15,235 nt of DNA from a bacterium (GTDB lineage Bacteria > SZUA-79 > Acidulodesulfobacterales > Acidulodesulfobacteraceae): positions 1 through 15,235 of the forward strand of contig JAJZLA010000007.1 of assembly GCA_021803845.1 (NCBI GenBank), given 5' to 3'. Each line of letters starts with the position of its first letter. Within the stretch, counting starts at the first letter, position 1. The translations under genes were made by a program, and so were the position numbers. This document shows positions 1 through 6,694 of this stretch, piece by piece. Below the pieces are notes generated by a model, which worked only from the letters and a program-made list of their open reading frames with translations, was not told the origin of the DNA and did no database searches.

Positions 1-1
1 G

Positions 2-1735
2 GTAAACTATCCTCAAATTTTTTTTACTTCTAAAAAGGTAAAAAGTTTTGCTTATTATTATACCGTAAAATATTTAAATTTCCTGCCGGATTATATGCGT
101 ATCGATATTTATGATATTTCTTACAGCATTATAAAACCCGATATTGTTTACTCAAAATATCTTACGTTAAAAAAAATAGAAATAGTTAAAAAAGAAAATA
201 AGCCTATTTTCATACGCGTTAACAAAGGCTCGCTTTTGATAAAAGCAGGTGAACTTATAACCAAGTCAAAAGCCCTTGAATTAAATACGTACGATTCTAA
301 ATTTAAATTAAAAAATAATATACCGTCTTTAATAGGATTGTTTTTAGTGATAACTCTACTTTTGTCGTTGTCCTATATTTTTCCATACAGATATATAAAA
401 AAATTCAGGACTACGTTAGATTTCAAAAATATACTTTTTGTTATTACGATTTTATTGTTTTCAATATTATTGATAAAAGCCGGAATTATATTTTCTAACG
501 CACTTGCTTTATATTTTCCTTTTATAGATAAAAGCGACTTGTATTACTTGATTCCTTTCGCTTTTGGACCAATGCTTGTAAGGATAATTTTAAATTCGGA
601 AGTTTCGGTAGTTTATATTGCCCTTTTTTCTATATTGACGTCGATAATTTTTAAAAACTCTATTTTTTTTATGGTATATACGTTTGCGGGTAGTTTTATA
701 GCATCTTATGAAGTTTTCGACTTTTCTTCGTGGGGAAGAGTAATCAGAGCCGGCATCATTACCGGATTGATAAATGTAGTAATGGTATCGGCATTTGCGT
801 TGATGGGTTTTAATCTTATAAACGTTCAAACTTTTTATGCAGTCGTTTCGGCATTTTTATCCGGTGTAATTTCTTCGGTTATAGTTATAGGACTTATTCC
901 CATTTTAGAAAGCCTGTTCGGGTTTACGACCGATTTTAAACTGCTTGAACTTTCAAGCGCCGGCAACCCTTTGCTCAGGCAGTTTTCTATAGCTGCCCCC
1001 GGCACATACCAGCATTCGATAATGACATCCACTCTTGCGGAATCAGCCGCGACCGCGGTGGGAGCCAACCCTCTTCTTGCAAGGGTTGCAAGCCTTTATC
1101 ACGATATAGGAAAAATAACCAAACCAAACTATTTCATAGAAAATATAGTAAATTCTGAAAATCCGCACGATAAACTTTCTCCTACCATGAGCAGTTTGAT
1201 TATAGCTTCGCACGTAAAAGACGGACAGGAACTTGCAAAAAAATATAAACTCGGAAATAAAATAGAAAGCATAATCGCTGAACATCACGGTACTTCTATG
1301 ATAGGGTCTTTTTACGAAAAGGCATACAACGAAAATAAAGGCGCACATGTTTCAAGCGATGCATTCAGATATGCCGGCAGAAAACCTCAGACTAAAGAAG
1401 CCGGAATAATTATGCTGGCCGATTCCGTCGAAGCTATATCGAGGTCTATGTCGAATATATCGCCGTCTCGGCTTGAACAGATGGTCAGAAAAACCATAAA
1501 TAGAATTTATACCGACGGACAGCTTGACGAATGCGAATTGACGCTGAAAGATCTTCATATTATAGGCGATGCTTTCGTAAAAGTTTTAAATTCCGTTTTT
1601 CATCAAAGAATTCCATATATAGACAGGCAGACCGGAGGTGCGGATAAAAGTGAAACAGGCAAAAACGGTAATAAATATAACGGATATCCAGAGAAAATTC
1701 AAAATAAACCAAAGGTTAGTCCGCTATATCGTTAA
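2..1735 (+). CDS. pgpH: 7TM-HD family phosphohydrolase, probable cyclic-di-AMP phosphodiesterase PgpH (5' end outside window)
   Basis: The reading frame is open from base 2, so the ATG at 95 is internal and the gene is 5'-partial. Upstream codons and the region to about nt 300 resemble the end of the extracytoplasmic 7TMR-HDED domain, including an 'NKGSLLIKAGE' stretch. About seven hydrophobic segments follow (nt ~315-930), then a cytoplasmic HD domain. Candidate metal ligands are His at nt 1013, the HD pair at 1100-1105 in 'YHDIGK', His at 1211, the 'EHH' at 1280-1288 and Asp at 1421. Characterised members (Listeria PgpH, Bacillus YqfF) hydrolyse c-di-AMP at the membrane; this substrate is inferred from family. 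The family is usually 700-850 residues, so roughly 150-250 residues lie outside. The hydrophilic C-terminal tail overlaps ybeY. The pgpH-ybeY-dgkA order supports the assignment. Confidence 0.9.
   Translation, partial: VNYPQIFFTSKKVKSFAYYYTVKYLNFLPDYMRIDIYDISYSIIKPDIVYSKYLTLKKIEIVKKENKPIFIRVNKGSLLIKAGELITKSKALELNTYDSKFKLKNNIPSLIGLFLVITLLLSLSYIFPYRYIKKFRTTLDFKNILFVITILLFSILLIKAGIIFSNALALYFPFIDKSDLYYLIPFAFGPMLVRIILNSEVSVVYIALFSILTSIIFKNSIFFMVYTFAGSFIASYEVFDFSSWGRVIRAGIITGLINVVMVSAFALMGFNLINVQTFYAVVSAFLSGVISSVIVIGLIPILESLFGFTTDFKLLELSSAGNPLLRQFSIAAPGTYQHSIMTSTLAESAATAVGANPLLARVASLYHDIGKITKPNYFIENIVNSENPHDKLSPTMSSLIIASHVKDGQELAKKYKLGNKIESIIAEHHGTSMIGSFYEKAYNENKGAHVSSDAFRYAGRKPQTKEAGIIMLADSVEAISRSMSNISPSRLEQMVRKTINRIYTDGQLDECELTLKDLHIIGDAFVKVLNSVFHQRIPYIDRQTGGADKSETGKNGNKYNGYPEKIQNKPKVSPLYR
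1634..1640 (+). promoter_or_regulatory. Ribosome binding site of ybeY, decides the start
   Basis: GGAGGTG lies inside the end of pgpH. It is 9 bases before the GTG at 1650, a normal spacing. It overlaps the alternative GTG at 1638, which therefore cannot be served by it. This favours 1650 as the ybeY start. Confidence 0.6.
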
Positions 1736-2192
1736 AAATTCCATAAACCGGCTTTATTGCGGTTCTTACGAAATAAATATAATTTTCTGTTCCGAAAATT
1801 ATATTAAAAAATTGAATAAAACCTACAGGAATCAAAATAGAGCTACCGACGTACTTTCGTTTGAAATTAAAGAATGGGAAAACGGTGTTTATCATCTTGG
1901 CGAAATATATATATCGCCCTCCGTTGCGCAAAAAAATTACTATAACAACCGTAATTTCTGGGAAAAATCCGAATGGATATCCCAAAACAACGATAAAGAA
2001 AGCAACCCCCTTTATTATTATAGAAAAGGTTTTCGCAGGGAGATCGCTCTGCTTGTTATACACGGTATTCTTCACCTTTTCGGATACGTTCACGACGAAG
2101 AACACAAAATGAATTTAGACGACGAAGATTACGATAAAGATATGAAAAATATGCAGAATTTTTTATATAAAGAGTTAAACGGGAAACTGTAA
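1650..2192 (+). CDS. ybeY: Endoribonuclease YbeY (rRNA maturation factor), with a mid-protein insertion
   Basis: YbeY is a zinc-dependent single-strand endoribonuclease involved in 16S rRNA 3'-end maturation and ribosome quality control. The family signature is clear: 'NRATDVLSF' followed by the zinc site HGxLHLxGxxH with His138, His142 and His148 (numbering from the GTG at 1650). The usual Asp before the third His is Val147; the three ligands are intact. Between the 'GEIYIS' strand (residue ~84) and the zinc helix (~131) there are about 22-25 residues more than usual, rich in Asn, Tyr and Trp, giving 180 residues against a typical 150-165. I chose GTG 1650 over GTG 1638 because of the ribosome binding site at 1634-1640. 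The first 86 bases overlap the pgpH tail in another frame, which suggests translational coupling. Confidence 0.93.
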   Translation: MKQAKTVINITDIQRKFKINQRLVRYIVKNSINRLYCGSYEINIIFCSENYIKKLNKTYRNQNRATDVLSFEIKEWENGVYHLGEIYISPSVAQKNYYNNRNFWEKSEWISQNNDKESNPLYYYRKGFRREIALLVIHGILHLFGYVHDEEHKMNLDDEDYDKDMKNMQNFLYKELNGKL

Positions 2193-2196
2193 ATAT

Positions 2197-2904
2197 ATGA
2201 AAAAAAATTCGCAGAGCCGTTTGGAATCTTTTAACGCAGCTATAGAGGGCATTATTTTAGCTACCAAGACCGAGAAAAATATGAAAATACATTTTTCTAT
2301 AGCTCTTGCCGCTATAATACTTGCTCTTTTTTTAAAAGTATCGAAAATAGATATATTATTCGTCCTTGTTTCAGTTTTTTTTGTTTTATTTGCGGAAACT
2401 CTTAATACTTCGATAGAATATCTTGCCGATTTTATATCCAAAGAGCATTCGGAAGAAATTGCCGCCGTTAAAAATTTAGCCGCCGGCGCGGTTCTTTTAT
2501 CCGCCTTCGGTTCGTTCGTAGTCGGATACATAATTTTTTCCAAATACCTTTATTATTTGATATACTATACGATAAATATGATTAAAACCGAAGGTTCCGA
2601 TATATCCGTAATAATTATATCGATTGTTTTCGTTGGAATTATAATAATAAAAGCCATGTTTAATAAAGGCACTCCCTTAAGGGGAGGTTTTCCGAGCGGC
2701 CATGCAGCCATAGCTTTTTCTATATGGCTTATAGTATCTTTTTTGACCCTGAATCCTGTAGTTTCTCTGCTTACGTTTATTCTTGCATTCATAATAGCTC
2801 TTTCCAGAATAAACAGCGGCATTCATACTAAAATAGAGGTTTTAACAGGAAGTATTATAGGAATTTTAATAACTGCCCTTATATTTAAGCTTTTTTATTT
2901 TTAA
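2197..2904 (+). CDS. dgkA: DgkA-type lipid kinase fused to a PAP2 phosphatase domain
   Basis: Residues ~5-115 are a three-helix DgkA/undecaprenol kinase domain and ~125-235 a membrane PAP2 phosphatase domain. With a constant offset of two from E. coli DgkA numbering, Glu26, Glu67, Asn70, Glu74, Asp78 and Lys92 match the conserved residues, but the next position is Asn93 where the family has Asp (Lys-Asp pair). The PAP2 half has PSGH (166-169) and SRx5H (Ser203, Arg204, His210), with Glu214 in place of the usual Asp and a degenerate first motif (Lys157...Arg162). By family, the kinase half makes undecaprenyl phosphate from undecaprenol, or phosphatidic acid from diacylglycerol. PAP2 enzymes such as PgpB and BcrC dephosphorylate undecaprenyl diphosphate. 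A joint role in supplying undecaprenyl phosphate is inference. It starts 4 bases after ybeY with only a weak ribosome binding site. Confidence 0.88.
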   Translation: MKKNSQSRLESFNAAIEGIILATKTEKNMKIHFSIALAAIILALFLKVSKIDILFVLVSVFFVLFAETLNTSIEYLADFISKEHSEEIAAVKNLAAGAVLLSAFGSFVVGYIIFSKYLYYLIYYTINMIKTEGSDISVIIISIVFVGIIIIKAMFNKGTPLRGGFPSGHAAIAFSIWLIVSFLTLNPVVSLLTFILAFIIALSRINSGIHTKIEVLTGSIIGILITALIFKLFYF

Positions 2905-2926
2905 TAATTTTATAAGAAGGGGAATT

Positions 2927-3781
2927 ATGACGACAAAAGAAAAACAAAAAACCTATAAACTCAACGAGCTTATAGAAATAGTTAAAAAATTAAGGTCGGA
3001 AACCGGCTGTCCATGGGACAGGAAGCAGACTGAAGAAACCTTAAAACCGTATATCATAGAAGAAGCTTACGAAGTCGTAGAGGCTATAGGTTCCGGCGAT
3101 AAAATCGAAATAATGGAAGAACTCGGCGACCTTCTTCTTCAAGTTGTTTTTTTATCGGACATATATGCAGATAAAAAAGAGTTTTCTATAAACGACGTTA
3201 TAGAGACGGTAAACAAAAAACTTATAAGAAGACATCCGCACGTTTTCGACGAAAATTTTTCTTTGAAAGAAGGCGAATGCCTTGAAGACGCTATTCTTAG
3301 AAATTGGGAAAGGATTAAAGGGGAAGAAAAGAAGGAAAAATCGAAAAATAAACCGGACGTTCCGAAAAAACCGTCTGTATATATTTCTGAATCCATGCCG
3401 TCTCTGCACAGGGCATATATGGTTCAGGAAAAAGCTAAGAGGCAGGGTTTAGATTTTGCGGACGCCGAAGAGGCTTTAAAAAAAGTATATGAAGAAATAG
3501 AAGAATTTAAAGAAGAACTGAGTAAAAACGATAATGCCGATAAAGACGGAAATAAAAATAAAAATAAAAATAAAATAACCGAAGAATACGGCGATATTTT
3601 ATTTTCGCTCGTAAATTTAGGAAGGCTTTTAGATATTCATCCCTGTTCGGCTTTAAATAAATCCACGGATAAATTTATAAAAAGATTCGGATACATAGAG
3701 GAAAAAGCCGCAAAACCGCTTTCGGAATTAGATGCCGCAAGCTTGGACGAGTTATGGGAATCATCTAAAAGAGGGTCATAA
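2927..3781 (+). CDS. mazG: Nucleoside triphosphate pyrophosphohydrolase MazG
   Basis: MazG hydrolyses (d)NTPs to the monophosphate and pyrophosphate, a house-cleaning and stress-related role in the cytoplasm. Two tandem MazG helical domains are visible. The first has 'CPWDRKQT' followed by Glu45, Glu46, Glu49 and 'EELGD' with Glu65 and Asp68. The second has Glu189, Glu190, Glu193 and 'EEYGD' with Glu219/Glu220 and Asp223, followed by the usual 'NLGRLL...HP..AL...KF..RF' region. Length is 284 residues against about 263 in E. coli; the excess includes a charged linker (~130-145) and an Asn-Lys repeat (209-216) just before the second metal motif. An AAGGGG-type ribosome binding site precedes the ATG. 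The gene ends 2 bases before lnt, so the two are probably co-translated. Confidence 0.95.
   Translation: MTTKEKQKTYKLNELIEIVKKLRSETGCPWDRKQTEETLKPYIIEEAYEVVEAIGSGDKIEIMEELGDLLLQVVFLSDIYADKKEFSINDVIETVNKKLIRRHPHVFDENFSLKEGECLEDAILRNWERIKGEEKKEKSKNKPDVPKKPSVYISESMPSLHRAYMVQEKAKRQGLDFADAEEALKKVYEEIEEFKEELSKNDNADKDGNKNKNKNKITEEYGDILFSLVNLGRLLDIHPCSALNKSTDKFIKRFGYIEEKAAKPLSELDAASLDELWESSKRGS
3551..3574 (+). repeat. Four tandem AATAAA units inside mazG
   Basis: AATAAA is repeated four times, in frame, encoding four Asn-Lys pairs (residues 209-216). A six-base unit keeps the frame if the copy number changes, so length variation here would be tolerated. Confidence 0.8.
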
Positions 3782-3783
3782 TA

Positions 3784-5361
3784 ATGAAGACAATATTAAC
3801 GAACGATAAAATAAAAAATCTATGCTTAGCCGGTTTGTCCGGCGTTATAACAGCCCTTTTATTTCCTGTTTTTAACCTTGAATTTCTTGCATGGATTGCA
3901 TTAATCCCTCTTTTATACGCCGTATATAAATCTAAGGGTTTTAAAGAATCTTTCTTATACGGTTTTATTGCCGGTGTAGTTTCATACGTAATTATACTTT
4001 ACTGGATAGTTTATACCGTAAGCAAATTTGGAGGTCTTCCTTACTACATAGCGGTTTTTGCGCTTATTCTTCTTGCTTCTTATCTGGCTCTATATGTTGC
4101 TTTATTTGCAGGTTTTGGAAAAATTATATTAAGCCGCTATAAGAAATTAAACTTCATTTTAATTCCCTCAAGCTGGGTTTTTTTCGAGTTTCTGAAATCT
4201 AAACTCTTAACGGGTTTTCCATGGGAAAACTTAGGATGCTCGCAGTATTTAAATATTCCTTTTATACAAATTTCCAATATTATCGGCGTTTTCGGATTAT
4301 CTTTTATAATAGTTCTGGTTAATTATTCAATATTCAGTTTTATTTTTCAAAAAAACAGGCTTTCAAAAAAACAGGCATTGTTTGAGCTTTTTTTTGTTAT
4401 ATCGGTTTTTATTTTAGTTATATTATACGGTTATTACAACATATATTCGGTAAATAAACTCGTTAAACATAAAAAACCGTTAAGGGTCGCCCTTATTCAG
4501 GGAAATATAGGTATGTTCCAAAAATGGAAAATCACTAAAAAAAGAACGACGCATATATATCTTAAATTGACGAAGCAGTCTTTAAAATATAAACCTCAGC
4601 TGGTTATATGGCCTGAAACTGCTCTCCCGTATATTATATCGGTTTATCCTTTTTACTGGAACAAGGTTATGAGATTTACCGAAAAGCATAAAATAGATAT
4701 GGTTTTTGGCGCTATAGGATTTAAATTTTTTAATTTTAAGTACCATTATTATAACAGGGACTATATGTTTACCGACAAAGGAAAGTATTACTATTACGAT
4801 AAACATCATTTAGTCCCTTTCGGAGAATATATACCGTTAAAGAAACAGCTGCCTTTTCTCGCGCATATTTTAAAGGGAGCGGGTATAGGAAACTTTACGG
4901 CGGGCAAAAAGTTCAGGATTTTAAAAAACGGCAAATTAAAAATAGGCTCAATGATATGCTACGAAGCTTATTTTGACGGACTCGTAAGGCATTTTCCAAA
5001 AAACGGAGCAAATCTTTTCATAAGCATTACGGACGATGCATGGTACGGAAAAACGTCGGCTCCTTATCAGGATATGTCTATGACGGTTTTTCCGGCGGTA
5101 GAAAACGAAAGGTTTATCGCCCGTGCCGGAAATACGGGCATAAGCGGAATAATATCCCCCGTCGGGAAAATTTTAAGCGATACGCAAATATTTAAACGGA
5201 CTTATATGATAGGCTACGTTAAATTAATTAATAGAAAGACTTTTTTTGCATTATATGGTAATATATTTGCTTATATATCGGATATTGTTTTTGTAATTTC
5301 AATGTTATATATTTTGATATTAAAACTGTTTCCTGCATTAAATATTCATAGAGAAAACTAA
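3784..5361 (+). CDS. lnt: Apolipoprotein N-acyltransferase
   Basis: Lnt transfers an acyl chain from phospholipid to the N-terminal Cys of diacylglyceryl-modified lipoproteins in the inner membrane, the last step before Lol sorting. The N-terminal half (about residues 10-215) is a set of hydrophobic segments. The C-terminal half is a nitrilase-fold domain with the catalytic triad in place: Glu278 in 'WPETALPY', Lys340 in 'DKHHLVPFGEY' and Cys392 in 'MICYEAY', equivalent to E. coli Glu267, Lys335 and Cys387. A final membrane helix lies near 495-515. The 525-residue length is normal. An AGAGGG ribosome binding site lies in the end of mazG, with a 2-base gap. lolC and lolD downstream handle its products. 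Confidence 0.96.
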   Translation: MKTILTNDKIKNLCLAGLSGVITALLFPVFNLEFLAWIALIPLLYAVYKSKGFKESFLYGFIAGVVSYVIILYWIVYTVSKFGGLPYYIAVFALILLASYLALYVALFAGFGKIILSRYKKLNFILIPSSWVFFEFLKSKLLTGFPWENLGCSQYLNIPFIQISNIIGVFGLSFIIVLVNYSIFSFIFQKNRLSKKQALFELFFVISVFILVILYGYYNIYSVNKLVKHKKPLRVALIQGNIGMFQKWKITKKRTTHIYLKLTKQSLKYKPQLVIWPETALPYIISVYPFYWNKVMRFTEKHKIDMVFGAIGFKFFNFKYHYYNRDYMFTDKGKYYYYDKHHLVPFGEYIPLKKQLPFLAHILKGAGIGNFTAGKKFRILKNGKLKIGSMICYEAYFDGLVRHFPKNGANLFISITDDAWYGKTSAPYQDMSMTVFPAVENERFIARAGNTGISGIISPVGKILSDTQIFKRTYMIGYVKLINRKTFFALYGNIFAYISDIVFVISMLYILILKLFPALNIHREN

Positions 5362-5400
5362 AGTTAAATTTAAAAAGATAACTTATCCGGAGGTTTTTAA

Positions 5401-6535
5401 ATGTCTATAGCTTCAGCGCAGGGTGATTCGCTTTTTAACGCAAGTTTTTTGGAAAGAAGCCTGAAAACCCTCGAAGAAAAATTAGAAAAACTGCGGAGGG
5501 CGCTTTGAAGTCGATATTTCCGCAAAAAGACTTAAAGAGATAGAAGAAATTTCTTCAAAAGAAGATTTTTATAAAGATATAAATTATTCCAAAGAAATAT
5601 TAATAGAAAAATCGGCTATAGAAAATAAGATTAAACCTTTTTATTCCGTTTACGAAGAGTTTAAAAACATAAAAGATTTATACGATATTTCTATAGAAGA
5701 AAACGACGAAAAAATGCTCGAAGACATTTTCGCCGCCGTAAAGCCACTAGAAAAAAGCATATCCGCCTTAGAAATGGATACTACGCTTTCCGGAAAAGAC
5801 GATAAACTAGATGCTATCGTAGAAATTCATGCCGGTTCCGGCGGTACCGAATCCATGGATTTTGCAAATATGCTTCTAAGAATGTATCTTAGGTGGGCGG
5901 AGCGCAGAAAATTTAAAACGGCTATAATGGAGTTTAACACAGGCGAAGAAGCCGGAGTAAAAAGCGTTACTTTTACCGTCCACGGTAAATATGCCTATGG
6001 TTATCTTAAGGCGGAAAGCGGCGTTCACAGGTTAGTAAGAATTTCTCCTTTCGACGCAAACAAAAGAAGGCATACCTCTTTTGCTTCGGTATTCGTTTAT
6101 CCCGAGATAGACGATTCTATCGACGTAGTTATAGACGAAAAAGACGTTAAAATAGACACTTACCGTTCCAGCGGAGCAGGCGGACAGCACGTCAATACTA
6201 CCGATTCCGCCGTCAGGCTGACGCATATCCCAACGGGCATAGTAGTCGCCTGCCAGAACGAAAGGTCTCAGCATAAAAACAAAGATTCAGCATATAAACT
6301 ATTAAGGGCAAGACTTTACGATTATTACAAAAAAAAGCAGGAAGAGGAAGAAGACAAGGTAAACAAAACAAAAAAAGAGATATCTTGGGGTTCGCAGATA
6401 AGGTCTTATACCCTCAATCCAAACCGTGTCATTAAAGACCACAGGACGGGGGTCACCATATACGACGATAAAAGCGTCTTCGACGGCGACATCGACGAAT
6501 TTATAAGCGCATATCTGCTGGGCGTAAGAGCATAA
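5401..6535 (+). CDS. prfB: Peptide chain release factor 2, expressed by programmed +1 frameshift
   Basis: RF2 recognises UAA and UGA and triggers peptide release. The zero frame starts at ATG 5401, with GGAGG 7 bases upstream and a TAA directly before the ATG. It runs 35 codons to an in-frame TGA at 5506-5508. Skipping T5506 after the CTT codon and continuing from 5507 gives 342 more codons, so the joined product (5401-5505 plus 5507-6535) is 377 residues; E. coli RF2 is 365. In the joined protein the SPF stop-codon recognition motif is residues 215-217 and the catalytic GGQ is 260-262, each ten positions from E. coli. The SPF motif separates it from RF1. The N-terminal helical segment continues smoothly across the join ('KLRRAL' then 'EVDISAKRLKE'). 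A call starting at the internal ATG 5714 would miss about 104 residues. Confidence 0.96.
5495..5508 (+). promoter_or_regulatory. RF2 autoregulatory +1 frameshift site
   Basis: An internal Shine-Dalgarno-like GGAGGG (5495-5500) is followed by CG and then CTT TGA (5503-5508). This matches the classic prfB layout, in which low RF2 lets the ribosome slip +1 on CUU instead of terminating at UGA. Counting GGAGG as the anti-SD contact leaves three bases before CTT, as in E. coli. The base after TGA is A rather than the usual C, so the first shifted codon is GAA (Glu) instead of GAC (Asp). Confidence 0.93.
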
Positions 6536-6542
6536 AATAGAT

Positions 6543-6571
6543 ACAGTGCCAGAATTCAATTCTGGCACTGT
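6543..6571. repeat. Perfect 14-bp palindrome downstream of prfB
   Basis: ACAGTGCCAGAATT and its exact reverse complement flank a single C (6557). It starts 8 bases after the prfB stop. There is no T-run after it, so it is not a standard intrinsic terminator, although the RNA hairpin could protect a 3' end. Its core resembles the units at 6576-6601 and 10148-10166. Confidence 0.8.
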
Positions 6572-6574
6572 CAC

Positions 6575-6601
6575 AAAATGGAAAGCCGGAATTCAATTCT
6601 G
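6575..6601 (-). repeat. Dispersed 27-bp repeat, copy A
   Basis: Read on the minus strand, this matches 10150-10176 on the plus strand at 24 of 27 positions. Its core is GAATTGAATTC followed by GGCTTTCCA. It also carries the degenerate GAATTCAATTC palindrome seen in the neighbouring 6543-6571 unit. Confidence 0.7.
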
Positions 6602-6610
6602 CGCGTATTA

Positions 6611-6642
6611 GTCGTCATTGCGAACGATAATGAAGCAATTCC
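6611..6642. repeat. REP-like hairpin repeat (GTCATTGCGA...GAAGCAAT type)
   Basis: CGTCATTGCGAACG is followed by a short spacer and GAAGCAATTCC, with ATTGC (6617-6621) pairing with GCAAT (6635-6639). Sequences of this form recur as dispersed intergenic repeats in many bacterial genomes. Only one copy is in this window, so the repeat identity rests on recognition of the pattern. Confidence 0.5.
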
Positions 6643-6694
6643 TTCGTTTATCAATTTATTTATGAACGTGAAAAATTGACAAAGGAGATATATA

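Noticed and set aside
1043..1348. Minus-strand open frame of 101 codons opposite pgpH
   Set aside because: It lies opposite the conserved HD domain and has no recognisable domain or ribosome binding site. It reflects biased codon use of the plus-strand gene.
1638..1640. GTG 1638 as the ybeY start
   Set aside because: It overlaps its only ribosome binding site; GTG 1650 has proper spacing.
1716..2105. Minus-strand open frame of 129 codons opposite ybeY
   Set aside because: It is antisense to the conserved YbeY motifs and its composition looks like a shadow, with no family resemblance.
1861..2112. Plus-strand open frame of 83 codons inside ybeY
   Set aside because: It is another frame of ybeY over conserved residues, with no ribosome binding site.
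5506..5508. Sequencing error or pseudogene at the prfB TGA
   Set aside because: The TGA sits in an exact CTT TGA slip site with an internal Shine-Dalgarno, and all downstream RF2 motifs are intact, so programmed recoding is far more likely.
5714..6535. RF2 starting at ATG 5714
   Set aside because: The frame is open and RF2-like back to the frameshift site at 5503-5508, and the 35-codon zero frame with its strong ribosome binding site completes the protein.
6543..6571. Intrinsic terminator after prfB
   Set aside because: The stem is strong but no T-run follows; the bases after it are CACAAAA.
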